NCBI RefSeq assembly: GCF_002850255.1 | Contig: NZ_CP022522.1 | Span: forward strand, 2,727,125 to 2,791,124 | Reading direction: 5' to 3' | DNA from: Pseudoalteromonas sp. NC201 | Lineage (GTDB): Bacteria > Pseudomonadota > Gammaproteobacteria > Enterobacterales > Alteromonadaceae | DNA: 64,000 nucleotides | Part shown: in pieces, positions 53,418-63,191 of the stretch | Numbering within the stretch: position 1 is the first letter of the stretch | Layout: every line of letters starts with the position of its first letter | Position numbers and translations under genes: made by a program | Notes under the pieces: model-generated | What the model was told of the DNA's origin: nothing | The model's database searches: none | What the model saw: only the letters and a program-made list of their open reading frames with translations

Positions 53418-54134
53418 TTATTTGCGCCAAATCAAAGTTGCCATACGGCCCGTTGTTTTGTCTCTACGATAGGAAAAATACTGCTCGGACATAGTTACTG
53501 TACAGTGTTTATCGCCGTAAAAATTTTTTACACCTTGCTCGCGTAGTAACGATTGTGCAAGCTCGAAAATATCCGCAAGATATTTACCGTCTTTTTTGGC
53601 AACAAATGCCGTATTTCGTTGCGCCTCAAAAGCCTCTACTACGTCTTCGCCCACCTCGAATGCTCTAGGCCCAATCGCAGGGCCAAACCATACACAGATC
53701 TCTTCAGGTGCACAGTTAAACTTAGCCAGTGTTTGCGAGATAATTCCAGCCGCAAGAGGCTTCCAACCACCATGGATAGCGGCCACCTCTTCACCATCTT
53801 TTGATGCAAGCAGAATGGGTAAGCAGTCTGCTGTCATGATAGCCAGTGGTGTTTGACGCAATCGAGTGTATAAGGCATCGGCTTGATGGACCTGTGCGAT
53901 TTCAAACTGCTCGTCGACCACCACCACTTCTGCGCCATGTACTTGCTCAAGCCATACAATCGGGTTGGCCACATAACCATGTAAAATTCGACGGTTTTCG
54001 GCTACATGTTCAGCATTATCACCAACATGAAAGGCTAGATTGAAGCTATCATACGGCGGCGCTGAAACACCGCCCTTACGCGTTGTTGATAATGTCCCAA
54101 CGAATTGGGTTAATGGCCACTGAGCAAGTTGCAT
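53418..54134 (-). CDS. pgeF: Peptidoglycan editing factor / laccase-domain protein PgeF (YfiH)
   Basis: The 238-residue protein has the multicopper-oxidoreductase-like YfiH fold. Likely metal or active-site residues are in WLEQVHGAEVVVVD, MTADCLPILLAS and AIHGGWKPLAAGI, with CVWFGPAIGPRAFEVG and SYRRDKTTGRMATLIW near the end. In E. coli PgeF hydrolyses mis-incorporated serine from peptidoglycan precursors. It ends one base before the next gene region and follows rluD by one base, forming an operon as in E. coli. Confidence 0.94.
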   Translation of the reverse strand: MQLAQWPLTQFVGTLSTTRKGGVSAPPYDSFNLAFHVGDNAEHVAENRRILHGYVANPIVWLEQVHGAEVVVVDEQFEIAQVHQADALYTRLRQTPLAIMTADCLPILLASKDGEEVAAIHGGWKPLAAGIISQTLAKFNCAPEEICVWFGPAIGPRAFEVGEDVVEAFEAQRNTAFVAKKDGKYLADIFELAQSLLREQGVKNFYGDKHCTVTMSEQYFSYRRDKTTGRMATLIWRK

Positions 54135-54135
54135 C

Positions 54136-55113
54136 TTATAACGTTAAATCCGGGTTTTCTTTGGTATCTTCTCTGAGCGCTGCCACCAACTTAATCATAT
54201 CTTCAGGCACAGGCGCTTCCCATGTCATCTTCTCGCCAGTAATAGGGTGAGCGATACTCAATTTTATAGCATGCAATGCCTGACGTTTAAACTCTCTTAA
54301 TTGTTCGGTTAATCCTTGAGTCGCATTTCTTGGTGGACGAGGACGGCCGCCATAGAGCTGATCGCCAATTAGTGGGTGATTTAAATACGCCATGTGTACA
54401 CGAATTTGGTGCGTTCTACCGGTTTCTAGGCGCAGGCGCAATCGCGTGTGTGCTCTGAACTTTTCAGCAACACGGTAATGAGTGATAGCTGGCTTACCCA
54501 TCTCATGTACTGCCATATGTGTACGCTTGGTTGCGTGACGACCGATTGGCTTTTCAATCATGCCACCTGCGGTCATCGTGCCATTACAGACAGCTTCGTA
54601 TTCACGTGTGAAGTTTTCACGCGCTTGCAGATTCTTCACCAAGTGCGTTTGTGCTTGAATAGTTTTCGCTACGACCATTAGACCAGTCGTGTCTTTGTCT
54701 AGACGGTGTACGATACCAGCACGAGGCACGTTAATGATTTCTGGGTGATGGTGCAGTAGAGCATTTAACACAGTGCCATCTGGGTTACCGGCACCGGGGT
54801 GAACCACCAGCCCCATCGGCTTGTTTATCACAAGAATATCATCATCTTCGTAAACAATGTCTAACTCTATATCTTGCGCTTCGTATTCACGTTGTGCTTC
54901 GATAACCGTCTCGATAGCGACACTTTCACCACCAAGTAACTTTTCACGAGGGGTGTTGAATACTTCACCATCTACGGTGACTTTATCTTCAAGGATCCAA
55001 GTTTTTATTCTTGAACGAGAAAAATCCGGGAACAATTGCGCCAATATTTGGTCTAGACGTTTACCACCGAGTTCGACTGGAACCTCCGCTTGGAGGGAAA
55101 TTTGCTCTGACAT
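54136..55113 (-). CDS. rluD: 23S rRNA pseudouridine synthase RluD
   Basis: The 325-residue enzyme makes pseudouridines 1911, 1915 and 1917 in helix 69. N-terminal S4 domain (GGKRLDQILAQLFPDFSRSRIKTWI), catalytic aspartate in HRLDKDTTGLMVVAKT, then LRLRLETGRTHQIRVHMAYLNHPLIGDQLYG in pieces typical of RluA/C/D. It is upstream of pgeF with a one-base gap and divergent from bamD, the standard arrangement. Confidence 0.96.
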   Translation of the reverse strand: MSEQISLQAEVPVELGGKRLDQILAQLFPDFSRSRIKTWILEDKVTVDGEVFNTPREKLLGGESVAIETVIEAQREYEAQDIELDIVYEDDDILVINKPMGLVVHPGAGNPDGTVLNALLHHHPEIINVPRAGIVHRLDKDTTGLMVVAKTIQAQTHLVKNLQARENFTREYEAVCNGTMTAGGMIEKPIGRHATKRTHMAVHEMGKPAITHYRVAEKFRAHTRLRLRLETGRTHQIRVHMAYLNHPLIGDQLYGGRPRPPRNATQGLTEQLREFKRQALHAIKLSIAHPITGEKMTWEAPVPEDMIKLVAALREDTKENPDLTL

Positions 55114-55236
55114 CTGAAACTTTACCTAATTTACCAGTGCAAGCCGTGCTCGACTGGGTTAGAATCGTATTAATGCATAGTTTACTCGGTTTTGCCGAGT
55201 TGGCCTAGCCGAAGAAAACAAAGGTAGTAAAATAAA

Positions 55237-56001
55237 ATGATTAAAAACTTAAGGACACACGCCTTTAGGCTGGCGTTAGCCGCGTCTGTTTTGGGTTTGG
55301 CAGCCTGTTCATCCGCACCAGAACAAGAAGATATTGAACGCGTACCAAACAAATCCGCCCAAGCGCTTTATGAAGATGCTAAACAAACATTAGATTCAGG
55401 TTTATATGCCCGTGCCATTGAATTATTGGGCGCGATTAATGCTCGTTACCCGTTTGGCCCTTATGCAAGACAAGTTCAAATGGACTTAGTCTATGCATAT
55501 TATCAAACAGGTAACACTGACCAAGCTCTTGCCACTATTGATCGTTTTATTCGCTTAAATCCAAATCATAAAGATCTAGACTACATGTACTACATGCGAG
55601 GCCTGGTAAGTATTAAAGCTGACGAAAACGCATTCCAAGAATATTTTGGTGTCGACAGAGCCGACCGCGATGCCAATCGCACCCGCGTTGCTTTTCAGGA
55701 TTTAACCACGTTAGTTAAAAACTATCCAAACAGTCCGTATGCACCAGAGGCTAAAAAACGCTTAGTATGGTTACTAAACAAAATGGCTCGTTACGAACTG
55801 AGAGTCGCTGAATATTACTTCGAGCGTGAAGCATATCTTGCCGCAGCAAACCGTGGTAAATATGTAGTAGAGCACTACTCTCAAAGTAGTTATCTGACCC
55901 AAGCTTTTGACATTATGGAAAAAAGCTACCGCAAACTCGGCCTGCCAGACCTTGCAGATAACGTGAAAAAAGCCAAATCGGTTAACGCACGTAACAAATA
56001 A
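55237..56001 (+). CDS. bamD: Outer-membrane assembly lipoprotein BamD
   Basis: The 254-residue lipoprotein has lipobox LGLAAC (about 19-24) and five TPR units (ALYEDAKQTLDSGLYARAIELL, ARQVQMDLVYAYYQTGNTDQAL, HKDLDYMYYMRGLVS, YAPEAKKRLVWLLNKMARYEL, YLTQAFDIMEKSYRKLGL). It is part of the BAM complex at the inner face of the outer membrane, where it engages beta-barrel substrates and BamA. It is divergent from rluD. Confidence 0.97.
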   Translation: MIKNLRTHAFRLALAASVLGLAACSSAPEQEDIERVPNKSAQALYEDAKQTLDSGLYARAIELLGAINARYPFGPYARQVQMDLVYAYYQTGNTDQALATIDRFIRLNPNHKDLDYMYYMRGLVSIKADENAFQEYFGVDRADRDANRTRVAFQDLTTLVKNYPNSPYAPEAKKRLVWLLNKMARYELRVAEYYFEREAYLAAANRGKYVVEHYSQSSYLTQAFDIMEKSYRKLGLPDLADNVKKAKSVNARNK

Positions 56002-56011
56002 ATAGAGTGCT

Positions 56012-56040
56012 AAGTCACGATATCACCGATGTCGTGACTT
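56012..56040 (+). terminator. Hairpin terminator of bamD
   Basis: The stem AAGTCACGA / TCGTGACTT has an 11-base loop, 11 bases after the bamD stop. The tail is CTCTCCC rather than a U-run. Confidence 0.55.
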
Positions 56041-56218
56041 CTCTCCCAGCAGTACTCGCCTTCAAGCATCCTACAGCAGTAAAAAATACTTGTTTTCTGT
56101 ACATAGACATCAGCCGTCAGCGTGTTTTATTTGATTCTAGTTGAATAAGGAAGGAACTAGGCTGCCCATAATAGAAGGTAAGCAGCCTTAAAAGGTAAGC
56201 ATTTGACTTAACAGCGTA

Positions 56219-56590
<372 letters not shown>

Positions 56591-56694
56591 TTAGACAATC
56601 CGCTTGCCCAAGGCAAACAAAGACATTGAAAGTTGAGGTGATTTCACGCAATAATATTAATCATAAATTATTACTTTTTGGTTGTGAGGCGGTA

Positions 56695-57231
56695 ATGAAA
56701 CAATCAGCAGGATTCAATCTACTAGAACTGATGATAACCATCGCTATATTGGCTATCGTATTGGCCATTTCATTTAGCTTTGATGGCAACCTGCTGCAAC
56801 GCAACCGAGCAGAGTCCTTCTTACAAGAATTACAGCGCAATATCGCTTTTGCTCGTGTAAAAGCAACCGCCGCAGACGAAATTGTCATTCTCTGCCCGGC
56901 CCCACCAGCAAATATTCAAGCTAGAACCGCATTTACTTGCCAAGATAATTGGGCAACGAACAGAATTAGCGTGTTTGTTGACAGAGATAAAAATGGCACA
57001 TTTAGTAATGGTGATACTATCCATCGTACGATGGAGGTCGTAGACGATAACGACAGTATGGTATTCTCTGGTGACAATCGTCTGAGGTTTGATTCAAGTG
57101 GACTCTTGAGTGGTTCAAGCGCTGGTAATTTTACCTATTGCCCAGGCAGTGACGACAACAATCAGCAATTGAGTGTTTCAACTGCCGGCACAGCATTATA
57201 CCGAGGGAATACGACAGATACCTGTGAATAG
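56695..57231 (+). CDS. FimT/GspH-type pseudopilin, copy 1
   Basis: The 178-residue minor pilin has a class III leader MKQSAG cleaved before FNLLELMITIAILAIVLAI, with the +5 glutamate present. Two cysteine pairs are visible (ILCPAPP with FTCQDNW, and FTYCPGS with DTCE). It would prime or cap type IV pili or bind DNA like FimT in competence. The start at 56695 has GAGG before it and gives a normal short leader; a longer frame from 56626 is rejected. A second FimT-like gene follows 90 bases later. Confidence 0.88.
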   Translation: MKQSAGFNLLELMITIAILAIVLAISFSFDGNLLQRNRAESFLQELQRNIAFARVKATAADEIVILCPAPPANIQARTAFTCQDNWATNRISVFVDRDKNGTFSNGDTIHRTMEVVDDNDSMVFSGDNRLRFDSSGLLSGSSAGNFTYCPGSDDNNQQLSVSTAGTALYRGNTTDTCE

Positions 57232-57321
57232 CCACAAAAATACTAATATCTCGAAGTGCCAATCTTGCCTTTAATATATAAACGACTAGGCTTAAAGAAA
57301 ATATAATACGAGGCAAAGGAT

Positions 57322-57828
57322 ATGCATCGTCACATGGGTTTTTCCCTATTGGAATCTTTAGTATGTTTGGCGATTATCACCATCGTCAGTTTATTTTCTC
57401 TTCCCAGTCTTACGGCTTTATTTCAGTTTGATAAACCAAAAATGAAACTTGAAGCATTACGGCGAGCCATCAATTTTGCTCGTATTCAGGCTGTTGCAAG
57501 CGGTGCAACCGTTACTTTATGCCCACTGAAAAACAATCGCTGCGACGACAAAGAGTGGCACACTCAGTTAACGGTTTTTATCGACTACCGCCCCCAAGGT
57601 GAGTTTTCAGGCGATGATTATAAATTAGCGGTTGTGGACTCAGTAGACTCAGGTGACAAACTCACCTACCCAAGAAACGCCATTATATTTCGCCGCTTTG
57701 GCCATCTCGCGGGACTCTATAACGGTACTTTTGTCTATTGTAACGCAAGTTCTACCGTGGGGTTGTCGTTGTCAGTTAGCTACACTGGGAGAAGCACTCT
57801 AAAAGATACTGATGAGTGTCAAAAGTAA
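57322..57828 (+). CDS. FimT/GspH-type pseudopilin, copy 2
   Basis: The 168-residue product has leader MHRHMG, cleavage before FSLLESLVCLAIITIVSLF and +5 glutamate. The globular part parallels copy 1 (INFARIQAVASGATVTLCPLKN, FVYCNASS, SLSVSYTGRS, DECQK), so the two genes are tandem paralogues. The stop codon overlaps the AAAT duplication of a family B element. Confidence 0.87.
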   Translation: MHRHMGFSLLESLVCLAIITIVSLFSLPSLTALFQFDKPKMKLEALRRAINFARIQAVASGATVTLCPLKNNRCDDKEWHTQLTVFIDYRPQGEFSGDDYKLAVVDSVDSGDKLTYPRNAIIFRRFGHLAGLYNGTFVYCNASSTVGLSLSVSYTGRSTLKDTDECQK

Positions 57829-57830
57829 AT

Positions 57831-58073
57831 AACCTAAGCTTCGGATAATTAATGCCTTTCTAGCAGCCAGTTTTTGCGCTAACAGCGTTGAATTCACTTC
57901 CAATAGCCCGCTATTGGTACGTAAATTCGCCTTGCCTACAGGATGTAGGTACCTTAGCGAGAGCAGGACGCGGAAGCGGTGTTAATCCCAAAACTTTCTG
58001 GCTAGATAAGGAAATAATTTAATGTAATATTAAAAACAATGAATTAGCTCATTCCTTATCCAAACCTCAGGTT
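57831..58073 (-). mobile_element. Family B miniature inverted-repeat element, copy 3 (243 bp, long form, inverted)
   Basis: It is bounded by AACCTAAGCTTCGGATAA and the inverse of AACCTGAGGTTTGGATAA, in reverse orientation to copies 1 and 2, and flanked by AAAT (57827-57830 and 58074-58077). It has an extra segment of about 47 bp (within 57929-57980) that is shared with family A. The outer parts match copies 1 and 2 closely. Confidence 0.9.
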
Positions 58074-58077
58074 AAAT

Positions 58078-58100
58078 AACCTAAGCTCGGGGATAGTTAG
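58078..58100 (+). repeat. Remnant of a family B element end
   Basis: AACCTAAGCTCGGGGATAGT, directly after the right AAAT of copy 3, resembles the left end of copy 3 (AACCTAAGCTTCGGATAA). It may be the trace of an earlier insertion at the same place. Confidence 0.5.
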
Positions 58101-58112
58101 TATGAATACAAA

Positions 58113-58131
58113 GGGGAGTTAGCTACTCCCC
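58113..58131 (-). terminator. Terminator hairpin of the pilE end of the pilus operon
   Basis: The stem GGGGAGT / ACTCCCC has a 5-base loop, seven bases after the pilE stop, with CTTTGT following on the minus strand. Confidence 0.6.
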
Positions 58132-58138
58132 CCGAAAA

Positions 58139-58579
58139 TTAACGTTCCCAGCACCTATCTATAGCGTCTTGATCCGTTGTCCCAGTCACACCACGAACCC
58201 CAAGTTCATCAATAGTTAAAGCTGGGCACTGTTCATCGCCTCGAACCGGCCCTGCTGCGGCTGTTGCAACGATTCTAAAGGTATCTGCAGTAACGTTTTC
58301 AAGTGTTACATTGAAATAACCATTTTCTGTTGCCGTCGCTACACCGATTGCCGCTAGATTATCGCTGTAAACTCTATTATCAACAAAAAACTGCTCTTGC
58401 TTATTCGCGGCGTCAAGTAACAAAGTCATGGCATCAGCCCTTGCCCCTCTTCTCACATACTCAGTGTAATTAGGGTACGCAATCGCAGAGAGAATACCGA
58501 TGATCACCACCACTATCATTACTTCAATTAAGGTAAACCCTCTTTCGACTAAACAACCTGCGGAGTTATTTCTATTCAT
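58139..58579 (-). CDS. pilE: Type IV pilin PilE
   Basis: The 146-residue prepilin has a hydrophilic leader ending RG, cleavage before FTLIEVMIVVVIIGILSAI and the +5 glutamate. A C-terminal cysteine pair (EQCPAL and DRCWER) closes the D-region. It is the last gene of the minus-strand minor-pilin operon, as in Pseudomonas. The start at 58579 is preferred because AAAGGGAAAG precedes it; an ATG 15 bases upstream is possible. It overlaps the pilY1 end by 8 bases. Confidence 0.88.
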   Translation of the reverse strand: MNRNNSAGCLVERGFTLIEVMIVVVIIGILSAIAYPNYTEYVRRGARADAMTLLLDAANKQEQFFVDNRVYSDNLAAIGVATATENGYFNVTLENVTADTFRIVATAAAGPVRGDEQCPALTIDELGVRGVTGTTDQDAIDRCWER

Positions 58580-61500
58580 CTTTCCCTTTCTCATCGCTAT
58601 CTTCTCTCTTATAGATATAAAGCTGTTTAGTCTTTATCTTTGTACTTTTGGTTGTGAATATTTCGACCGGCTCTTTAGAAGGTACTGGTTCACTAGGAAT
58701 ACTCGGTGGTGCAAAAGGAGTACTTGCATCAGGTCCTGCTTCAATCCCAGGACCTGGAATATACACAATATTGTCTCTTACTATGATCGAGGGCTTATCT
58801 GGTAAGTCTTGTGATGTAATATAGGTTTTTCCTGTTCCATAGTGTAGGTGAAACATATAGAGCTGCCCCTTACCGCCTGTGAGCGTACATTGCTGAGTAG
58901 TCTGGTCTGCTGGGGTAAATGACGTAAAATAAGCGACCCCACCAATCACTGTTGATTCTGCTAGCGACTTTTCTCCACCAGACAATTGATACTTCCAACC
59001 TTTAAATTGAGCCAGCTTAGCCTCTTCTTTAACGAATTTTTCCAAGTCATTTACCGCATTACCAAAAGGATCATCTTTCATTTCCATTAAATCGCTGATT
59101 ACTATCGGTTCCGGGATATCCTCAACAAAGGATTTTGTCTTGGTATTCATATCCCTAACCATAAAGAGATAATCCGTTACGCTTGAATCTATTGGCTTTG
59201 CGCGATTTCCGCTCCCTATTACAATGGCATCAAACGGCGTATCTTTTCTATCCATTCGATAATCATCTTTTCCTGTGCCAAAGATAGTTTTCGTTACTTG
59301 GCTATAGAAGGTTCTTGCTATCGTAGGTTTATAGAAAAAACGTCTATCCTGATCAGCGGCTGTACTACCCAGTTGTGCAAGCTCAAAGTGTGTCCACGGC
59401 TCCGTAGGATCATTAGGGTTTGGTCCAGGCATATCTATTCGCCATATACTGCCTGCGGTATCCGCTAAATATATTCGGTCGCTAAAGCCATCGTAGTCCG
59501 AATCCGTCAATGCAGGTTGCGCAACGATGCTATGCTCCCCCTTAAACGCATCTCCAGTAAGCGACCAAACGATATCAGCATTGTTTGACATGATATCGAC
59601 CATGTAAATACCAACACCTTTGTTATTCTCATCGACTGAGCGCGATACATTATCCTTGTTGGTGTTATAACCTGCAGCAAAAATCAATACGGGTCTATTC
59701 TTTTGCTTTTCAATAAAGCTGACGACAGGCTTAGACCACGTTTGTCCCAAATCTTTAAACTTATTTGAATCACCAGAAATAGGCCCACCCCAAAGTAATG
59801 ATGGCGAATCAGGGTTAGTGATATCGAAACCATAGTACTTGTTTCCACCACGGCGCATACCAACAAAGGCCCACACCTTGTCACCAGACTCTACTTTTCG
59901 GTTTTTATTGATATCATGAAAATAGACAGTAATTGGGCCATCCATGCCATATAACTTGGTTTCTGCTTTTTCCGTTTTCACTGGGTTTAAGATAGATAAA
60001 AGCGACTTCGGAATAAATGCCCAACTTTCGCTTACACTGTTACCATTGTCTTTGAACATGTGTAACACACCAGCATTGGTGCCTACTAAGATGCGAACGT
60101 CACCATTCCCATAGTCAATTGATGCTGGCTTTGAATGAAGCGGATCTGCAAATATATCGGCTCTTCTATCCGAAGAAAAACCATCTCCATCGTCATCATC
60201 TACATCTTTGCCAATTACCCAGTTGAAGACTTCTTGTAACTGGCTTTTACTGGCACCACTTAGGCCCATCGCATCCGCTAATTGTGTTCGGCCACCGTAT
60301 GCACTCTCTGCATTATCATAAGTAAATTCAACTAACGAGCCGCCGTCAAAATCCGACAGCACTTTTCTCGTTAGTTGATTTTCCAAAGCGTAGTTAACAC
60401 CACCCTTTTCAATATTATTGCCATCCTTCGAGCCTCCAGCTGACCAAAAGGTGGTAATACTGTTTGAGATTGCGCCTTTTTCATCTATCGCGGGGGTACC
60501 TTCTTGGCCCACCACTTTTTTATTTTCAAATTTTAATTTTTTAAGGTTACCGCGCCAGCGAGTATGAGTTTCCGGCTTAAACTGAGTGTAGTATAAAGCG
60601 TTTCCAGTTTGTGTCGGGTCTTGTGCGTTGGCAGACACGGTTGGTGAACTAAAGCTTGCACTCACATTTCTGATATTGGTAATCGTGGTTTTGAGCACGT
60701 CCGACAAGTCGTTTGCGGTATGCGCATGAAGATATTGCCCACCACCTTGCGTCGCGGTTTCTTTAAGCAGATCTATGCCTGTACCCGACATACCATTACC
60801 AAAACCAATCGTGAAGACCCGTGCAAAATCGTGTTCATCAGGTGTAGAAGGATATAAGTCAACTTTAACTTGAGACGTACCGCGCATTGTTTTAGCTAAT
60901 GCGGGTAAATAATTTTTAGTGACACCAGAACCTTCATTTATATCAAAGTAATTGGGATAAGAGCCATAGACTGAAAAATATTCATTCACTATGCTATTGT
61001 TTGAGCTAGTGTCACTGGTTGGATCTCCATCTGTCATTAAAATTAAATTAATTGAGGTATCGCAGCGTTCATCCGCGCCACGGGCTGGAGTAAACGCGGA
61101 GATATAATTACCACGACGCTCTATACTCTTATCTCTATCGTTTCCACCGTTTTCGCCCCAGTAGACATCTCCACCTTTAAGGTAGTTATACAACTCCCAT
61201 AAGGTTTCAGATAACGGCGTTGAGCCAGACGCTGGTAATGCATTTATTTTTTCTACAATGTCATCACTACTACTACCAATACCATTTAATATATAACCGC
61301 CACTTGAAGAATATAGGCGAGATAAACCAAATTGGATATCTGCGTTGTCTCTCACCAGTTTACGCATCGCGTTTTGCGCAACTTTGAGGCGGCTATCAGC
61401 ACAGCCCTGTACAGCTTGATTGTACTGATTTGCTTGATAACAGTTACTACCGTTAAAGCACTCTGTTTCTCGGTATCCATAACGTGTTTCATAACGCCAG

Positions 61501-61709
61501 CCAGTCCACACGCGATATGAGTAACGCTCATAACACGCCTTACCATTTTGTGAGTCCCACGCCATACTGCCCGATGTATCAAATAACATTAATACTCTGG
61601 GCTGCTCACGGGTAGAGACATTATGTTTAACGTAAAGCTCGATATCTTCGGCCTGAGCGATTTGTGTCAACGCGGACCAAGTAATTAAAATACAAAATAA
61701 CTTTTTCAT
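58572..61709 (-). CDS. pilY1: Type IV pilus tip-associated adhesin PilY1
   Basis: The 1045-residue exported protein has a signal peptide about 1-20 (ending IAQA), then a von Willebrand A domain with MIDAS motif FDTSGSMAWD and LILMTDGDPTSD (about 35-350). Its C-terminal half is a beta-propeller of the PilC/PilY1 family (VRILVGTNAGVLHMF, VWAFVGMRRGG) with a calcium loop DSDYDGFSDRIYLAD. It sits at the pilus tip, aiding pilus extension, adhesion and surface sensing. It lies between pilX and pilE. Confidence 0.94.
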   Translation of the reverse strand: MKKLFCILITWSALTQIAQAEDIELYVKHNVSTREQPRVLMLFDTSGSMAWDSQNGKACYERYSYRVWTGWRYETRYGYRETECFNGSNCYQANQYNQAVQGCADSRLKVAQNAMRKLVRDNADIQFGLSRLYSSSGGYILNGIGSSSDDIVEKINALPASGSTPLSETLWELYNYLKGGDVYWGENGGNDRDKSIERRGNYISAFTPARGADERCDTSINLILMTDGDPTSDTSSNNSIVNEYFSVYGSYPNYFDINEGSGVTKNYLPALAKTMRGTSQVKVDLYPSTPDEHDFARVFTIGFGNGMSGTGIDLLKETATQGGGQYLHAHTANDLSDVLKTTITNIRNVSASFSSPTVSANAQDPTQTGNALYYTQFKPETHTRWRGNLKKLKFENKKVVGQEGTPAIDEKGAISNSITTFWSAGGSKDGNNIEKGGVNYALENQLTRKVLSDFDGGSLVEFTYDNAESAYGGRTQLADAMGLSGASKSQLQEVFNWVIGKDVDDDDGDGFSSDRRADIFADPLHSKPASIDYGNGDVRILVGTNAGVLHMFKDNGNSVSESWAFIPKSLLSILNPVKTEKAETKLYGMDGPITVYFHDINKNRKVESGDKVWAFVGMRRGGNKYYGFDITNPDSPSLLWGGPISGDSNKFKDLGQTWSKPVVSFIEKQKNRPVLIFAAGYNTNKDNVSRSVDENNKGVGIYMVDIMSNNADIVWSLTGDAFKGEHSIVAQPALTDSDYDGFSDRIYLADTAGSIWRIDMPGPNPNDPTEPWTHFELAQLGSTAADQDRRFFYKPTIARTFYSQVTKTIFGTGKDDYRMDRKDTPFDAIVIGSGNRAKPIDSSVTDYLFMVRDMNTKTKSFVEDIPEPIVISDLMEMKDDPFGNAVNDLEKFVKEEAKLAQFKGWKYQLSGGEKSLAESTVIGGVAYFTSFTPADQTTQQCTLTGGKGQLYMFHLHYGTGKTYITSQDLPDKPSIIVRDNIVYIPGPGIEAGPDASTPFAPPSIPSEPVPSKEPVEIFTTKSTKIKTKQLYIYKREDSDEKGKDE

Positions 61710-61734
61710 AATTTATATCCGAAGAAGTCTATAA

Positions 61735-62196
61735 TTAATTTGAAACACTGACTATTTCTTGCCCAATACCCATCACAATAGTTACATTGTGACGACCTCT
61801 ATCGCCGTAATCCACCGTCGCCTGGACTTCCGTCATGTTACAGACGAATCCATCCGTGTAATCAAATTGCCGAGGACAAAATAACTCAAGCTCTCCATTG
61901 TTTAAGTTCGTTACGGTCGCTTGTAAGCCATTGGGTGTTTGTACTGTTGCCCCATCGTCTGCTAGCTGCTGCCGTGAGCGTAAAAACACATTATTGGGGG
62001 CTCGCTGCTCTTGTCGTATTAATCTCTGCATTTCACCAAACAGTAAGCTCTCGGCTTCTTCTCGTTCCATCACCGCATGCGTCATTTTAATATCCAAGGT
62101 ACTTGTGCTCATTAAAGTCACTGCAACCGCCATAACAGCAACCACCATCACCATCGCCATGATCAGCACTACACCTCGTTGCTTTACATTTCCCAT
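61735..62196 (-). CDS. pilX: Minor pilin assembly protein PilX
   Basis: The 153-residue protein has a short basic leader MGNVKQRG, then a hydrophobic helix VVLIMAMVMVVAVMAVAVTL that lacks the +5 glutamate, as usual in PilX/GspK-type tip pilins. A cysteine pair follows (ELFCPRQF, GFVCNMT). The gene overlaps the end of pilW by 13 bases. Confidence 0.87.
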   Translation of the reverse strand: MGNVKQRGVVLIMAMVMVVAVMAVAVTLMSTSTLDIKMTHAVMEREEAESLLFGEMQRLIRQEQRAPNNVFLRSRQQLADDGATVQTPNGLQATVTNLNNGELELFCPRQFDYTDGFVCNMTEVQATVDYGDRGRHNVTIVMGIGQEIVSVSN

Positions 62197-63191
62197 GCTG
62201 AGCCTCCCATGTTGTACATCGAAATCGTGGTTGAGAAAACCGTTCTGCGAACCGCATCTGTATAAGTTAGCTCTCGACGAGCAGGATCATTACCAAGATA
62301 ATATGTTCGCTTTTGCACCCCGAAATCTGCATCAGGCTGTAATACTCTAACTAAAACAAACAGCTGCAAAGACAAAATGCCTCGTGTTCCGCTCCAATCA
62401 GCCTCAGACATATTCGCAGTATGCCTGTATCTGTCTACGCGGCCGTCATAGTCGGTATCTAAACCAAACACAAACCGTATCTGTTCAACACCTTCAATCA
62501 CTAGCTCATCAACCATTCCACCGCTAATTAATAGCCTCTTCCGCCTCAACACTGGAACAGTAATCGTACGATTATTAATAACTTGCTCTTCTTCACTCAC
62601 ATAGTAAACATGATGGCTATAGGGCCATAATGTGGCATTTACACTTGGCATATCGACAATGCTATTACCAGCAATAAACTCTGCTTGCTCCTGCTGTGCA
62701 ATAAAATAGTACCTAGTCTTCTGTACCTCCCCTGCATTCGGAACTAATCCCGTGATACCTACAGGGTTACCTTCAAGAAATTTCATTTGCAACACCTCAG
62801 ACTGAGGCACAGCTCGAGAGATACACCCTAGTGCTGATGCACCATTTGTGACTGTTGCCCATATAGGCCTAAAATTTGTTGGGTCATTGTTAGGGAAACT
62901 TCCGTTGTTAGGTCCGCCAGAACAATCGTTCCCGGGGTTTGCCGGTGCACTTTGATTAGTAGCAGTGAAACCCTTGTCGTAAAAAGTTCCCCAGAAACCT
63001 ACTTGCTCAATATCACGGCGCATTATTGATAGAGCCAAGCGACCCTTTTCTTGTAACTCTCCAATTTGCATCGTGTCATTGGTGGTCGCCTTCATACCTA
63101 TGTATGTTGCTATAACACCTGCCAATAACATTACACCAATGAACATGGCGATCATTATTTCTAATAAAGTAAACCCTAACATCCTTTTCAT
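62184..63191 (-). CDS. pilW: Minor pilin PilW
   Basis: The 335-residue protein has leader MKRMLG, cleavage before FTLLEIMIAMFIGVMLLAG with +5 glutamate, then the PilW globular domain (RLALSIMRRDIEQVGFWGTF, LVIEGVEQIRFVFGLDTDYDGRVDR in pieces, RRTVFSTTISMYN). It works with PilV and PilX in the pilus priming complex. It overlaps pilV by 4 bases and pilX by 13. Confidence 0.92.
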   Translation of the reverse strand: MKRMLGFTLLEIMIAMFIGVMLLAGVIATYIGMKATTNDTMQIGELQEKGRLALSIMRRDIEQVGFWGTFYDKGFTATNQSAPANPGNDCSGGPNNGSFPNNDPTNFRPIWATVTNGASALGCISRAVPQSEVLQMKFLEGNPVGITGLVPNAGEVQKTRYYFIAQQEQAEFIAGNSIVDMPSVNATLWPYSHHVYYVSEEEQVINNRTITVPVLRRKRLLISGGMVDELVIEGVEQIRFVFGLDTDYDGRVDRYRHTANMSEADWSGTRGILSLQLFVLVRVLQPDADFGVQKRTYYLGNDPARRELTYTDAVRRTVFSTTISMYNMGGSAWEM

